Positions 9,802 through 19,458 of a stretch of 41,620 nt of DNA are shown one piece after another (the first letter of the stretch is position 1; every line of letters begins with the position of its first letter). Position numbers and translations under genes: made by a program. Location: positions 1 to 41,620 of the forward strand of contig JALUXS010000089.1 of NCBI GenBank assembly GCA_027013185.1, written 5' to 3'. The notes below the pieces were generated by a model that had not been told where the DNA came from, ran no database searches, and saw nothing but the letters and a program-made list of their open reading frames with translations. This stretch comes from Sulfurimonas sp. (GTDB lineage Bacteria > Campylobacterota > Campylobacteria > Campylobacterales > Sulfurimonadaceae).

Positions 9802-11771
9802 AAAAAACATTTATTAGTTTATTTATTTTAGGACTGCTTTCTCCTTTTATCATACTTGGCTATTATTTGACGGCTTATGATTATGATATTTCATCTTTAG
9901 TAAATTATAAACCAGCGCAAACAACTAGAATTTATGATAAAAATGGAGAAAAAATAGCAAATATTTTTGATAAACAGCATCGTTATTATGCCTCTTTTGA
10001 TGAAATTCCACCGAGAATTATTGAAGCTCTTGTTGCCATAGAAGATACAACATTTTTTGAACACTCCGGAGTAAACTTTGATGCAATCTTTCGAGCTATG
10101 ATAAAAGATGTGAAAGCTGGAAAAATGGTTGAAGGTGCGAGTACTATCACCCAGCAGTTAGTGAAAAATAAACTGCTCACAAGAGAGAAAAAACTTTCTC
10201 GAAAGATAAAAGAGCTGATTTATTCATTTAAAGTGGAACATGCCCTTACAAAAGAGCAAATTTTAGAGCGTTATCTCAATGAGATTTATTTTGGGCATGG
10301 GTATTATGGTGTAAAAACTGCAGCTGATGGGTATTTTCATAAAAAATTATCTGATTTAACTCTTAAAGAGATGGCTATACTTGTAGGTCTGCCAAAAGCA
10401 CCGAGTACGTACGCACCTACAAGAAATTATGATATTTCCATGGGCAGGGCAAATCGTGTAATTACTAGAATGCATACGCTTGGCTGGATAGATGATGCAA
10501 CATTTGAAAAAGCTTTGGCCGAAAACCCTGTAGTGTATGATGATACGCTCACGCAAAATAAAGCACCATTTATTGTTGATGAAGTTGTTCGAAGACTGAA
10601 AAAAATGGGTATAACTGATGTAAAAACAGGTGGATATAAAATTTATACTACTGTTGATTTAAAATTACAAAATGTCGCAAAAAAATCCCTTAAATATGCT
10701 TATAATTTAGCACTCAAAAGAATTGAAAAATATAAACAAAAAGATATAAAAGATTTAAAAGAAGCACAAGATGTGAATGTATCGCAATTAAATGGAGCCC
10801 TAGTTTCGCTTGATTCAAAGAGTGGTGATATTTTGGCTCTTGTTGGAAGTGTTGATTATAAAAAGAGTTCATATAATCGTGCAACACAGGGAAAACGCCA
10901 GCCCGGTTCTGCTTTTAAACCCTTTATTTATCAGGTGGCAATTGATTTGGGCTACTCCGGTGCTACAAAAATTGTAGATATTGCACAAACATATGAGTAT
11001 AAAAAAAATGGGCAAGAGATGAAATGGCAGCCTAAAAATTATGAGAAAAATTATGAAGGCTTGATTACTTTACGAAAAGCTCTTATTCATTCAAGAAACC
11101 TTGCAACGATTAATCTTGTTAACGATATAGGCTTAAGTCAACTGCTTCATGAATTGAAAAAATTCAATATCAAAAATTTGCCCAATGATTTATCTATCTC
11201 ACTTGGAACAATGTCTGTCTCACCTCTTACACTTGCAAAATATTATACTTCATTTTCCAATTATGGAATTCAGGTACAACCACATCTTATTGCAAGTATA
11301 GAACAAGGTGGCAGTACAATATATGAAAAACAGGAAATCTCGCATTATATTACATCACCTACACAGTCTTTTATTATGACTTCTATTTTACGTGATGTTG
11401 TCAAAAAAGGGACAGGAAGAAGAGCTGGGGTGAGAGGGATAGAACTTGCCGGAAAAACAGGAACAACCAATAATAATATGGATGCATGGTTCGCCGGATA
11501 TTCTCCTACTATAGAGACCGTTGTGTGGTTTGGAAATGATGACAATACGCCAATGTATCATAAAGAGACAGGAGGACGGGTTTCAGGTCCTGCTTTTGCT
11601 TATTATTTTAGACATGTACTAAAACTGTACCCACAAATAAAAAGAAAATTTGATATACCAAAAGGTATTATAGAAGTAAAATTAAAGAGTGGAAAAGAGT
11701 ATTTTAGTGATATTTCAAAACCACCAAGAAGCGAAGACAGAACCGACCCTGAGGCCGAACTTCTATTTTAA
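9798..11771 (+). CDS. Class A penicillin-binding protein (PBP1A type)
   Basis: EDTTFFEHSGV..GASTITQQLVKN (GT51); RQPGSAFKPF and AGKTGTT (transpeptidase). Confidence 0.93.
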   Translation: MKKTFISLFILGLLSPFIILGYYLTAYDYDISSLVNYKPAQTTRIYDKNGEKIANIFDKQHRYYASFDEIPPRIIEALVAIEDTTFFEHSGVNFDAIFRAMIKDVKAGKMVEGASTITQQLVKNKLLTREKKLSRKIKELIYSFKVEHALTKEQILERYLNEIYFGHGYYGVKTAADGYFHKKLSDLTLKEMAILVGLPKAPSTYAPTRNYDISMGRANRVITRMHTLGWIDDATFEKALAENPVVYDDTLTQNKAPFIVDEVVRRLKKMGITDVKTGGYKIYTTVDLKLQNVAKKSLKYAYNLALKRIEKYKQKDIKDLKEAQDVNVSQLNGALVSLDSKSGDILALVGSVDYKKSSYNRATQGKRQPGSAFKPFIYQVAIDLGYSGATKIVDIAQTYEYKKNGQEMKWQPKNYEKNYEGLITLRKALIHSRNLATINLVNDIGLSQLLHELKKFNIKNLPNDLSISLGTMSVSPLTLAKYYTSFSNYGIQVQPHLIASIEQGGSTIYEKQEISHYITSPTQSFIMTSILRDVVKKGTGRRAGVRGIELAGKTGTTNNNMDAWFAGYSPTIETVVWFGNDDNTPMYHKETGGRVSGPAFAYYFRHVLKLYPQIKRKFDIPKGIIEVKLKSGKEYFSDISKPPRSEDRTDPEAELLF

Positions 11772-11778
11772 AAGTTTT

Positions 11779-13440
11779 TTATTCGTAGAAGCTTCTGTTT
11801 AAGGCACAAAACATAGCTTTTATGGAGGCTATTGTAATGTCATTATCTGCACCTACACCAAAACAAGAAAGTGTCTCTTTGCTTTGGATTTCTATGTAAG
11901 CTACAGCTTTTGCCGTGCTTTTATCACCACATGAGTGTTCTGAATATGATTTAATGCTAAATTCATTTTTGTATTCCTGCATAAGTGCATTTTTACATGC
12001 ATCTATAGGACCATTGCCTTCACCTTGCGATATAATAACGCTATCATTATTCTTGTACGTTAAGCTACATGTAGATGTTCCGTTATCTGATGAAAGCGTA
12101 AAATCTATAAAAGAGATATGTTCATCAATAGTAAAATAAGTCTCTTTAAACGCTTCTAATATCTCATCAGCTTCGAGTTCTCGTCCTTTTTCATCACTTA
12201 AGGTCTGTATGATGCGTCCAATTTCGGGATGCATTGCTTTTGGTAGATGGTAGCCATAATTGTGTTCAAGTAGATATGCTACACCACCTTTTCCTGATTG
12301 AGAGTTAATGCGGATAATACTCTCATAAGTACGTCCAACATCAGCCGGGTCTATCGGCAAATACGGTACTTCCCAAAAAGGGTCTTCTTTTGCTTGTTGA
12401 TATGCAAGCCCTTTATTTATGGCATCTTGATGAGAGCCTGAAAAAGCGGTATAAACAAGTTCTCCAACATACGGATGTCTTGGATGTGTCGGAAGTTCCG
12501 TTACTTTTTCTATAATAGCAACAACTTCATTCACATTTGAAAAATCAAGTCCCGTATCTATTCCTTGAGAAGTCATATTTAAAGCAAGTGTGATGATGTC
12601 GACATTTCCTGTTCGTTCACCATTACTAAGGAGTGTTCCCTCAACCCTGTCAGCCCCTGCTAAAAGTGCTAATTCTGTCGCAGCTATAGATGTTCCTCTG
12701 TCGTTATGTGTATGAGTAGAAATAATGACATTTTCACGATTATCTAAATGTTCACCCATCCATTCTATTTGGTCTGCATAAATATTTGGCGTTGCCATTT
12801 CCACTGTTGCAGGTAAGTTAATAATAACTTTTCTTGTCTCACTTATACCCCAACGAGCTGTTACAGCATTAGAAATTCGTGCTGCAAAATCAAGCTCAGT
12901 TCCAGTAAAGCTTTCAGGGGAGTACTCTAAAAATATTTCTCCATTATGATTTGCTTCATATTTTTTTACTAAATCTACGCCTTCTAATGCAAGGGTTACA
13001 ATTTCATCCTGAGATTTTGAAAAAACAATTTTTCTTTGTGCAATAGAAGTTGAATTATAAAGATGCACAGTTGCTTTTTTGACCCCTTGAAGGGCTTCAA
13101 AAGTTCTTGCTATCAAATGTTCTCTTGCTTGAACCAAAACCTGAATAGTTACATCATCAGGAATTAAATTATCATTTACAAGGCGACGTAAAAAATCAAA
13201 TTCTATTTTTGAAGCAGAAGGAAAGCCCACTTCAATTTCTTTAAATCCGAGTTTCAGTAAGAGTGCAAATAATTCAAGTTTTTTGTTCATATCCATTGGG
13301 TTGATAAGTGCTTGATTTCCATCACGTAAATCTACACTACACCATATAGGAGCTTTTGTAATAGTATTATCAGGCCACTGTCTCTGGGCTAAGTCTATTT
13401 TTGGATACGGTTTATATTTTCCTTGTGGAATATTCTTCAT
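11779..13440 (-). CDS. leuA: 2-isopropylmalate synthase
   Basis: WCSVDLRDGNQALINPM, HTHNDRGTSIAATELALLAGADRVEGTLLSNGERTGNVD; ATG at 13440 preferred over upstream start at 13476. Confidence 0.93.
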   Translation of the reverse strand: MKNIPQGKYKPYPKIDLAQRQWPDNTITKAPIWCSVDLRDGNQALINPMDMNKKLELFALLLKLGFKEIEVGFPSASKIEFDFLRRLVNDNLIPDDVTIQVLVQAREHLIARTFEALQGVKKATVHLYNSTSIAQRKIVFSKSQDEIVTLALEGVDLVKKYEANHNGEIFLEYSPESFTGTELDFAARISNAVTARWGISETRKVIINLPATVEMATPNIYADQIEWMGEHLDNRENVIISTHTHNDRGTSIAATELALLAGADRVEGTLLSNGERTGNVDIITLALNMTSQGIDTGLDFSNVNEVVAIIEKVTELPTHPRHPYVGELVYTAFSGSHQDAINKGLAYQQAKEDPFWEVPYLPIDPADVGRTYESIIRINSQSGKGGVAYLLEHNYGYHLPKAMHPEIGRIIQTLSDEKGRELEADEILEAFKETYFTIDEHISFIDFTLSSDNGTSTCSLTYKNNDSVIISQGEGNGPIDACKNALMQEYKNEFSIKSYSEHSCGDKSTAKAVAYIEIQSKETLSCFGVGADNDITIASIKAMFCALNRSFYE

Positions 13441-13577
13441 AAAGAATCCTTTTCTTGAATTATTTAATAGCTGCACTCTTATACAGGACTATTAAGTTTG
13501 CAATTATATCGAATTTTTGATTATATGTTTATTTGTGTTGTGACAAGAGAAGGGTATTTAAGTTTACATGTAGAATA

Positions 13578-13597
13578 TTCCCACAAAAAAGTGGGAA
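13578..13597 (-). terminator. Hairpin downstream of glnA (TTCCCAC-AAAAAA-GTGGGAA)
   Basis: Perfect 7-bp stem 20 bp after the glnA stop; no clear T-run after it. Confidence 0.4.
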
Positions 13598-13616
13598 AAA
13601 TATCAGGCTAAAAAGT

Positions 13617-15047
13617 TTAGCACTGGTACGTAGTTTTAAACTCGTACGCTGTTGGACGACCTTCATCAGGAATAACGTCACGATCAAATCTATAGTCTAA
13701 ATATGCTTTGATAAATTCTTCTGTAAATACTGGTTTTAAGAAATCATAATCACCTGCAAGACCTTCTAGTGCTTCACGAAGTGTGTGAGGCATTTGAGGA
13801 ATTCCACGTTCAGCAATCTCAGCTTGAGAAAGTTCAAATAAATCTTCATCAAGTGGACCAACAGGAACATCTTTGTTTGAAATACCATCAAGTCCAGCCA
13901 TCATCATTGCAGCAAATGCAAGGTAAGGACAAGAAGTTGAATCTGGGAAACGCATTTCAATACGAGTTGCTTTTTCACCGGCACCATAAGGAACACGACA
14001 AGCAGCTGAACGGTTTTTAGCAGAGTAAGTTAAGATACTTGGTGCTTCAAAACCTGGTAAAAGTCTTTTGTATGAGTTAGTTGTTGGGTTTGTAAAAGAA
14101 GCAACTGCAGCAGAGTGTTTAAAAATACCCGCAGCATAGTTTACAGCTAATTCTGAAAGGTTACCATAGTTTCCTTCTTTGTAGAAAAGGTTCTTACCCT
14201 CTTTCCAAAGTGATTGGTGAACATGCATACCATTACCATTGTCGCCATAAAGTGGTTTAGGCATAAATGTAGCAGTTTTTCCATTTAGGTGTGCTATCAT
14301 TTTTACAACATATTTGTACTTTTGAACATTATCACCAGCTTCAATGATATCACCAAAAACAATACCGATTTCACCTTGACCTTGTGCAACTTCGTGGTGA
14401 CCTAAAATAACTTCAAGACCAACTTGCTCTAATACTTGCATCATTTCAGCTCGCATATCTACCATAGAGTCTGTTGGTGCAACTGGGAAGTAACCACCTT
14501 TTGTTCCTGGTCTATGACCTGTATTGTACATATCATTATAAGAAGTGTTTGAATTCCATTCACCCTCTTCAGTATCTACTTTAAACCCAATTTCATTGAT
14601 GTTATCAACAAATTGAATATTATCAAAAATAAAGAACTCATTTTCAGGTCCAAAATATGCAGCATCAGCAATACCGTGATCCGTAGCATATTGAAGTGCT
14701 TTTTTAGCCATTGAACGAGGACACCTTTCATAAAGCTCATCTTTATAAATATCATACACATCACAAAAAACAATTACAGTCGGATCAGCAGTAAATGGGT
14801 CTAAAAATGCTGTTGTCGCATCTGCTTTTAAAAGCATATCTGATTCATTGATTGGTTGCCAATTTTCAATTGAAGAACCGTCAAATGGGAAACCATTTTC
14901 TAAGTTTTCAACATTTACCGCACTGTAACGGTAAGAAAGGTGATGCCATGCACCTTTAATATCAGTAAATCTTAAATCTACAAATTGAACATCATTTTCA
15001 TTACAAAATGTAAAGAACTCTTCTATATTATTAACGAATTTTCCCAT
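13617..15047 (-). CDS. glnA: Glutamine synthetase type I
   Basis: GlnA motifs throughout: [43 protein letters not shown]. Confidence 0.97.
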   Translation of the reverse strand: MGKFVNNIEEFFTFCNENDVQFVDLRFTDIKGAWHHLSYRYSAVNVENLENGFPFDGSSIENWQPINESDMLLKADATTAFLDPFTADPTVIVFCDVYDIYKDELYERCPRSMAKKALQYATDHGIADAAYFGPENEFFIFDNIQFVDNINEIGFKVDTEEGEWNSNTSYNDMYNTGHRPGTKGGYFPVAPTDSMVDMRAEMMQVLEQVGLEVILGHHEVAQGQGEIGIVFGDIIEAGDNVQKYKYVVKMIAHLNGKTATFMPKPLYGDNGNGMHVHQSLWKEGKNLFYKEGNYGNLSELAVNYAAGIFKHSAAVASFTNPTTNSYKRLLPGFEAPSILTYSAKNRSAACRVPYGAGEKATRIEMRFPDSTSCPYLAFAAMMMAGLDGISNKDVPVGPLDEDLFELSQAEIAERGIPQMPHTLREALEGLAGDYDFLKPVFTEEFIKAYLDYRFDRDVIPDEGRPTAYEFKTTYQC

Positions 15048-15153
15048 TAATTTTCTCCTGAATTTTATTAATATATAGTATATCCCAATAATATGTAATC
15101 TTTCATGTAATAGTGATTAAAAAATATGCATAAAGCTATAATGTTTCAAATAA

Positions 15154-16905
15154 CTACAATAAAGAGCTAACACAAAGATGGTTTTGTTCTAATTTTGCTG
15201 TTTTTTTCTGTAATGATAAAATATTGTTGACACTATTTGTATAGAGTGATTGCTTTTTTACATGTAAAAAAAGCACAGATGCACTTACGGTTAAAAAAGG
15301 GAATTTTTTTCGATTACCTTCTCTATCTTTTGCAATGATATGGCCATTTTTCTTATCTTCTTGTGAATAAAATTCTCGTGCATTGTCCTCAAATACTGTA
15401 ATAACATTTGTTAATTGCTTTAAATACTTTTCTTGAGACTCTTCAATACCGCTTGCAACAAAGAAGTCATCGCCTCCAATATGACCTTTAAAAAAAGAAC
15501 TTGGAAGTTTTTTTGAAAGTATATCTGCAAAGAGTTGGATGATTCTGTCACCATTTCTAAATCCATAAACATCATTAAAAGCTTTAAAATTATCTAAATC
15601 ATAATAGCATAGTACTATTGGTTTATTGCTTTGCAAATTTTGAGTAATGTAAGATTCTACAAGTCTGTTTCCAGGCATTTTCGTGAGAGGATTTTGATCT
15701 CTTGCAATAATGAGATTTTCTTCATTTATCAGTTGAATAATATCTTTGGAAGATAAAAAACCGTAATATTGACTATTTTGCGTAATTAGTATTCCATGTG
15801 TATCGCTGTTATTTGAAAAAAATTCGATGATCATAGAAATATTGCTGTTTATATCTATTGATGGACAATATGTTATGAGATGTTTCAATTTGGATTTTTC
15901 TTTTTCATTGTTAAGCAATAGGGCAATGCCATAAGGGGAGTATAGATACTCTTTTATTTGTGTTTCTGCGAGAATACCGATGGGTTTAGCATCTTTATTA
16001 ATGATGGGAACATAAGGAACATTAGTATTTTTTTTGAAATAATCTACTACTTCATGCATTGTTGAAGATTTTTGTATAGGCGTTATTTTTTGAATATGTT
16101 TTTTGATGTTGGAGTTATTTTCTTGTCTTTTTGAGTTTTTTAAAAGTTGAGAAATATGTTCGTAATTTGTTGCTATCTCTGATGTATTTTTTGTTGGATG
16201 TTGGATAAAATACCCTTGAACGAGTGTACATCCTATCTCTTTACATGTAAGATATTCTTCTTGTGTTTCAACCCCTTCTGCTAAAACATTTATGCCTAGC
16301 TGGGTTGCTAAATGTGTGATACTTTTGACCATCAGTTTTCTTTTGATGTCTTTATTGATGTCTTGTAGAAAATATCTATCTATCTTGATAATGTCTGGAG
16401 TTGAATCAAATAGCAGTTTGTAGCCTGAATATCCAACACCAAAATCATCAATGGCTATGTAAAATGCTTCATTTTTATAATGTCGCAGTATCTCTTCCAT
16501 TGAAGTTTTATTGGCTATTTCATGTCGCTCAGAAATTTCAAAGCATATATTTTCTTTGCGTATGTTACATTCTTTTAAAAGAGTGTTTGTGTTGCCTGAA
16601 GAAAAATCCGGCATTTCAAAAAGTCTGTTATCTAGGTTATAAAAAAGTTTCATTGTGTCATAGCTACTAATTTGTGTGAATTTTTTAAAAGTTTTTTCAC
16701 GCAGTGCCAAATCAAAAGAGTAAAGAATATGCTCTTTGTAAGTAGTGTCAAAAACATCAAAAATAGATTTAAATCCAGCATCAAGATGGTTTCTCAATAG
16801 TGCTTCAACCGCATAGATTTCTCCTGTATTTATATTTAAAATAGGTTGAAAAGCTATATCTAAAACATCTAAACGTTCTTGCCATATTTGTGATAATTTT
16901 TCCAT
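15154..16905 (-). CDS. EAL - tandem CBS - GGDEF (GGDDF) cyclic-di-GMP turnover protein
   Basis: EAL residues kept (EALLR, FEISE, IDDFGVGYSG, KIDRYF, LAEGVET); C-terminal GGDEF signature degenerate (IGGDDF). Confidence 0.88.
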   Translation of the reverse strand: MEKLSQIWQERLDVLDIAFQPILNINTGEIYAVEALLRNHLDAGFKSIFDVFDTTYKEHILYSFDLALREKTFKKFTQISSYDTMKLFYNLDNRLFEMPDFSSGNTNTLLKECNIRKENICFEISERHEIANKTSMEEILRHYKNEAFYIAIDDFGVGYSGYKLLFDSTPDIIKIDRYFLQDINKDIKRKLMVKSITHLATQLGINVLAEGVETQEEYLTCKEIGCTLVQGYFIQHPTKNTSEIATNYEHISQLLKNSKRQENNSNIKKHIQKITPIQKSSTMHEVVDYFKKNTNVPYVPIINKDAKPIGILAETQIKEYLYSPYGIALLLNNEKEKSKLKHLITYCPSIDINSNISMIIEFFSNNSDTHGILITQNSQYYGFLSSKDIIQLINEENLIIARDQNPLTKMPGNRLVESYITQNLQSNKPIVLCYYDLDNFKAFNDVYGFRNGDRIIQLFADILSKKLPSSFFKGHIGGDDFFVASGIEESQEKYLKQLTNVITVFEDNAREFYSQEDKKNGHIIAKDREGNRKKFPFLTVSASVLFLHVKKQSLYTNSVNNILSLQKKTAKLEQNHLCVSSLL

Positions 16906-18626
16906 TAATAATCCTCTCCAAAATATCTTTTTCTTTGTTTTTCTTTAATCTTATCAACTGAGACAAGAATAAAACTGTCCACACAGTCGGAAAAATCTTT
17001 GTCTACGTTGTATGCACAAAAACGAATTCCTCCTTTTTCACACAACTCCGCATACTGTTTATAGAGGGTAGGTATGCTTAACTCTAAAAATCCGAGTGCT
17101 TTTTTAAGGAGTTTAAAATCTTTATTATAATTATTACCATCAAGTTCATGGATAAACTGTTGCATATATTCATCATCAAGATTCATTTTATAGGGAAGTC
17201 TTGCATTGACTAAATGTTCTGTATCTCCAAAATAGTAATCATAAAAATAGAGGAGCATATCTTTGGCGACTTTTGAATAATTTTTAGAAATGCTGACTGG
17301 TCCATACATATACTTTATGTGTGGATTGTTTTTCATATAGGCGCCAATGCCCTGCCAAAGGTAATCAAGTGCACGTGAGCCCCAGTATTTAGGCTGCACA
17401 AAACTGCGACCGAGTTCTATAGAATTATCGAGGTAATCGTTGAGTTTTTTATTGTACTCAAAGAGTGTATTTGTGTAGAGTGCAGCATCACCGAGTTTTG
17501 TGCGTATATCTTCTGTGTGTCCAATGCGATAAGCACCCACAATTTCAAGTGCTTCATCATCCCAGAGTATAATATGTTTATAGTATCTGTCATATTTATC
17601 GATGTCACGTTTTTTATTTACACCTTCACCTACTTTGCGAAAAGATATTTCACGTAGACGACCAAGTTCATTTAAAACAGCACTATTTTTGATAGAATAG
17701 GTATATAAATATATTTTTTTATTGTCCTTTGTTGCACCAAGAAGAGTAGAATTTTTCAACTCTTCTTTTATATCTCTTCTATCCTCAGGAAGTGCGATGG
17801 CTTTTTGTGTACTAAAAAGAGGAATTTCTTTTTTTAGATTGTAGAGATGTTTTTTGTAAAGGCGTATGAGTTGCTCTTGTTCTATTCCCTTTGGTACGAC
17901 ATTTTCATAAGGTATAAGTTCCCCTATGATTATTTCAATTGATTTGTTTTTCTGTTTAAACATTTCATGAGATAGCAGGAGCATAGAGAGTTTTTTGTTG
18001 AGTGCAGAGACAGAGTAAAATGTTTTAGAGTTTTTTCCGCCAATGAAAACAGGTAAAATGGGGCTATTAGAGCGTTTTGCAAACTTTAAGAATCCTTTGT
18101 GCCATTTTTTGTCTTTAATGCCTGTTGGTGTTGCGCGACTGACCTCTCCTGAAGGAAATATAATAACTGCCTCTTCAGAGTTTAAAGCCTCATAAATCTT
18201 AGAAATAGCCCTTTTTGATTGTTTTGTTTTGAAGTTGTTAATATCAAGAAGTATAGGTTTGAGAGGGGTAAGGGTATTGAGAAAATCGTTTGCGATTATT
18301 TTAACATCTTTACGCACAGAACTGATGAGTTTAATAAGAGCAAGTGCGTCAAGTGCACCCAATGGATGGTTTGCAATGACAACTACACGACCTTCTGAAG
18401 GAATATTTTCAAGATACTTGTCTGAGACAAAATAGTTAAATTGTATTTCATCAAGTACATGTTCTACAAACTCCAAAGGAGTAAGATGACTATTCTTTTT
18501 TAAAAATTTATTAATTTCGTTTTGATGGATGATAGAATCAGCAAATTTGGAAATTGCACCTTTGATAATTTTATTGTTTTGCAGTTTGGGGTAATTTTTT
18601 ATAATCATTTTTTCAACATCAATCAT
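16905..18626 (-). CDS. Two-domain acyltransferase: N-terminal PlsC-like + C-terminal hemolysin/GNAT-like; candidate OlsF-type ornithine-lipid synthase
   Basis: VVIANHPLGALDALAL and FPSGEVSRA (acyltransferase); GAYRIGHT...ELGRSFVQPKYWGSRALDYLWQGIGAYM (OlsB/hemolysin-like GNAT). Confidence 0.75.
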   Translation of the reverse strand: MIDVEKMIIKNYPKLQNNKIIKGAISKFADSIIHQNEINKFLKKNSHLTPLEFVEHVLDEIQFNYFVSDKYLENIPSEGRVVVIANHPLGALDALALIKLISSVRKDVKIIANDFLNTLTPLKPILLDINNFKTKQSKRAISKIYEALNSEEAVIIFPSGEVSRATPTGIKDKKWHKGFLKFAKRSNSPILPVFIGGKNSKTFYSVSALNKKLSMLLLSHEMFKQKNKSIEIIIGELIPYENVVPKGIEQEQLIRLYKKHLYNLKKEIPLFSTQKAIALPEDRRDIKEELKNSTLLGATKDNKKIYLYTYSIKNSAVLNELGRLREISFRKVGEGVNKKRDIDKYDRYYKHIILWDDEALEIVGAYRIGHTEDIRTKLGDAALYTNTLFEYNKKLNDYLDNSIELGRSFVQPKYWGSRALDYLWQGIGAYMKNNPHIKYMYGPVSISKNYSKVAKDMLLYFYDYYFGDTEHLVNARLPYKMNLDDEYMQQFIHELDGNNYNKDFKLLKKALGFLELSIPTLYKQYAELCEKGGIRFCAYNVDKDFSDCVDSFILVSVDKIKEKQRKRYFGEDY

Positions 18627-18654
18627 ATATGCTCTTTTTGTATTGCGTTGAAAA

Positions 18655-18687
18655 ATTATAGTAAAGTCAGATTACGATGAGGTTACA
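18655..18687 (-). promoter_or_regulatory. Pho-box-like promoter: TGTAACC-TCAT-CGTAATC-N9-TATAAT upstream of the acyltransferase
   Basis: Box at 18670-18687 (minus), -10 at 18655-18660; same geometry as the pstS, pstC and porin promoters; overlaps 3' end of the upstream HTH gene. Confidence 0.65.
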
Positions 18688-18965
18688 TTTGTTTCTTTGC
18701 CTTGTGCCTCTTTTTTTGCTTTCGCAAAACCTGCGCCTTTTTTTGTTTTTGCCTGCAGCTCTAAACTCTCAACTTTTTGTTTATAATCAATATTTTTATT
18801 GTGCATTACAGCAAAACATTTGGCTATAACGGCAATTGTATTTGGTACTTCACCTTTTTTTTTGTAGGATTGAATGTTTTTTTCACTTACTTTTATGAGT
18901 TTGCTGAATTTTGGCAGACTGATTTCTGCATCTAAAAGTAATTTTTTAAATTCTATAAATGTCAT
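18672..18965 (-). CDS. Small HTH-like (XRE-type) protein with basic tail
   Basis: LPKFSKLIKVSEKNIQSYKKKGEVPNTIAVIAKCF; AGGAG upstream of ATG at 18965. Confidence 0.55.
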   Translation of the reverse strand: MTFIEFKKLLLDAEISLPKFSKLIKVSEKNIQSYKKKGEVPNTIAVIAKCFAVMHNKNIDYKQKVESLELQAKTKKGAGFAKAKKEAQGKETNVTSS

Positions 18966-19034
18966 CTGTTTACTCCTAAAACGAAACATATTATAGTTGT
19001 TTATATCTTAACTCTATATTTTATAGAGATTTTG

Positions 19035-19063
19035 TTGACATATTTAAATAAAATATATATAAT
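19035..19063 (+). promoter_or_regulatory. Consensus sigma70 promoter TTGACA-N17-TATAAT
   Basis: Perfect -35 and -10 hexamers with 17-bp spacing, about 50 bp upstream of the Lys-rich ORF. Confidence 0.85.
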
Positions 19064-19114
19064 AGTCATAATTTATTACTAATAGTAATGAAATTAAAAC
19101 TTAAGGAGCCTCAA

Positions 19115-19351
19115 ATGGCAAAAGTATTAAAGAAAAAAGTTGTAAAATCAGTTGCTAAAAAAGCAGTTAAAAAAGCTGTAGCAAAAAAAACAGTTCCTGA
19201 AAAATCTGCAAAGAAAGTAACAAAAAAAGTAGTTAAAGTTGCTACAAAAAGTAAACCTACTGAAAAAAAAGAGGTAAAAAAAGTTGCAAAAAAAGTAGTT
19301 AAAAAAATTGCAAAACCTGTTGCTGTTAAAAAATCTGCAAAAAAGAAATAG
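19115..19351 (+). CDS. 78-aa Lys/Ala/Val-rich histone H1-like protein
   Basis: About 33 Lys in 78 residues; AAGGAG ribosome-binding site before ATG at 19115. Confidence 0.75.
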   Translation: MAKVLKKKVVKSVAKKAVKKAVAKKTVPEKSAKKVTKKVVKVATKSKPTEKKEVKKVAKKVVKKIAKPVAVKKSAKKK

Positions 19352-19368
19352 ATTTCCCTCTTTTTATA

Positions 19369-19392
19369 AACTAAAGCCATTTGGCTTTAGTT
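19369..19392 (+). terminator. Terminator hairpin AACTAAAGCC-ATTT-GGCTTTAGTT
   Basis: Perfect 10-bp stem, T-rich tail, 17 bp after the CDS stop. Confidence 0.7.
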
Positions 19393-19458
19393 CTCTTTCA
19401 AACTTAAATTTGGTATATTTTTGTATACTTGCATAAGAAAAAACCTCAAGGGACATGT

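Noticed and set aside
15093-15111. Direct repeat ATGTAAT-CTTTC-ATGTAAT upstream of glnA, resembling the Pho-box half-site
   Set aside because: The period is 12 bp rather than 11, the half-sites point away from glnA, and no -10 sits at the required 9-nt spacing.
19111-19380. 89-aa Phe/Thr-rich minus-strand ORF in the track
   Set aside because: It is the antisense reading of the Lys-rich histone-like gene (AAA/AAG repeats read as Phe/Leu); the plus strand has a promoter, ribosome-binding site and terminator.
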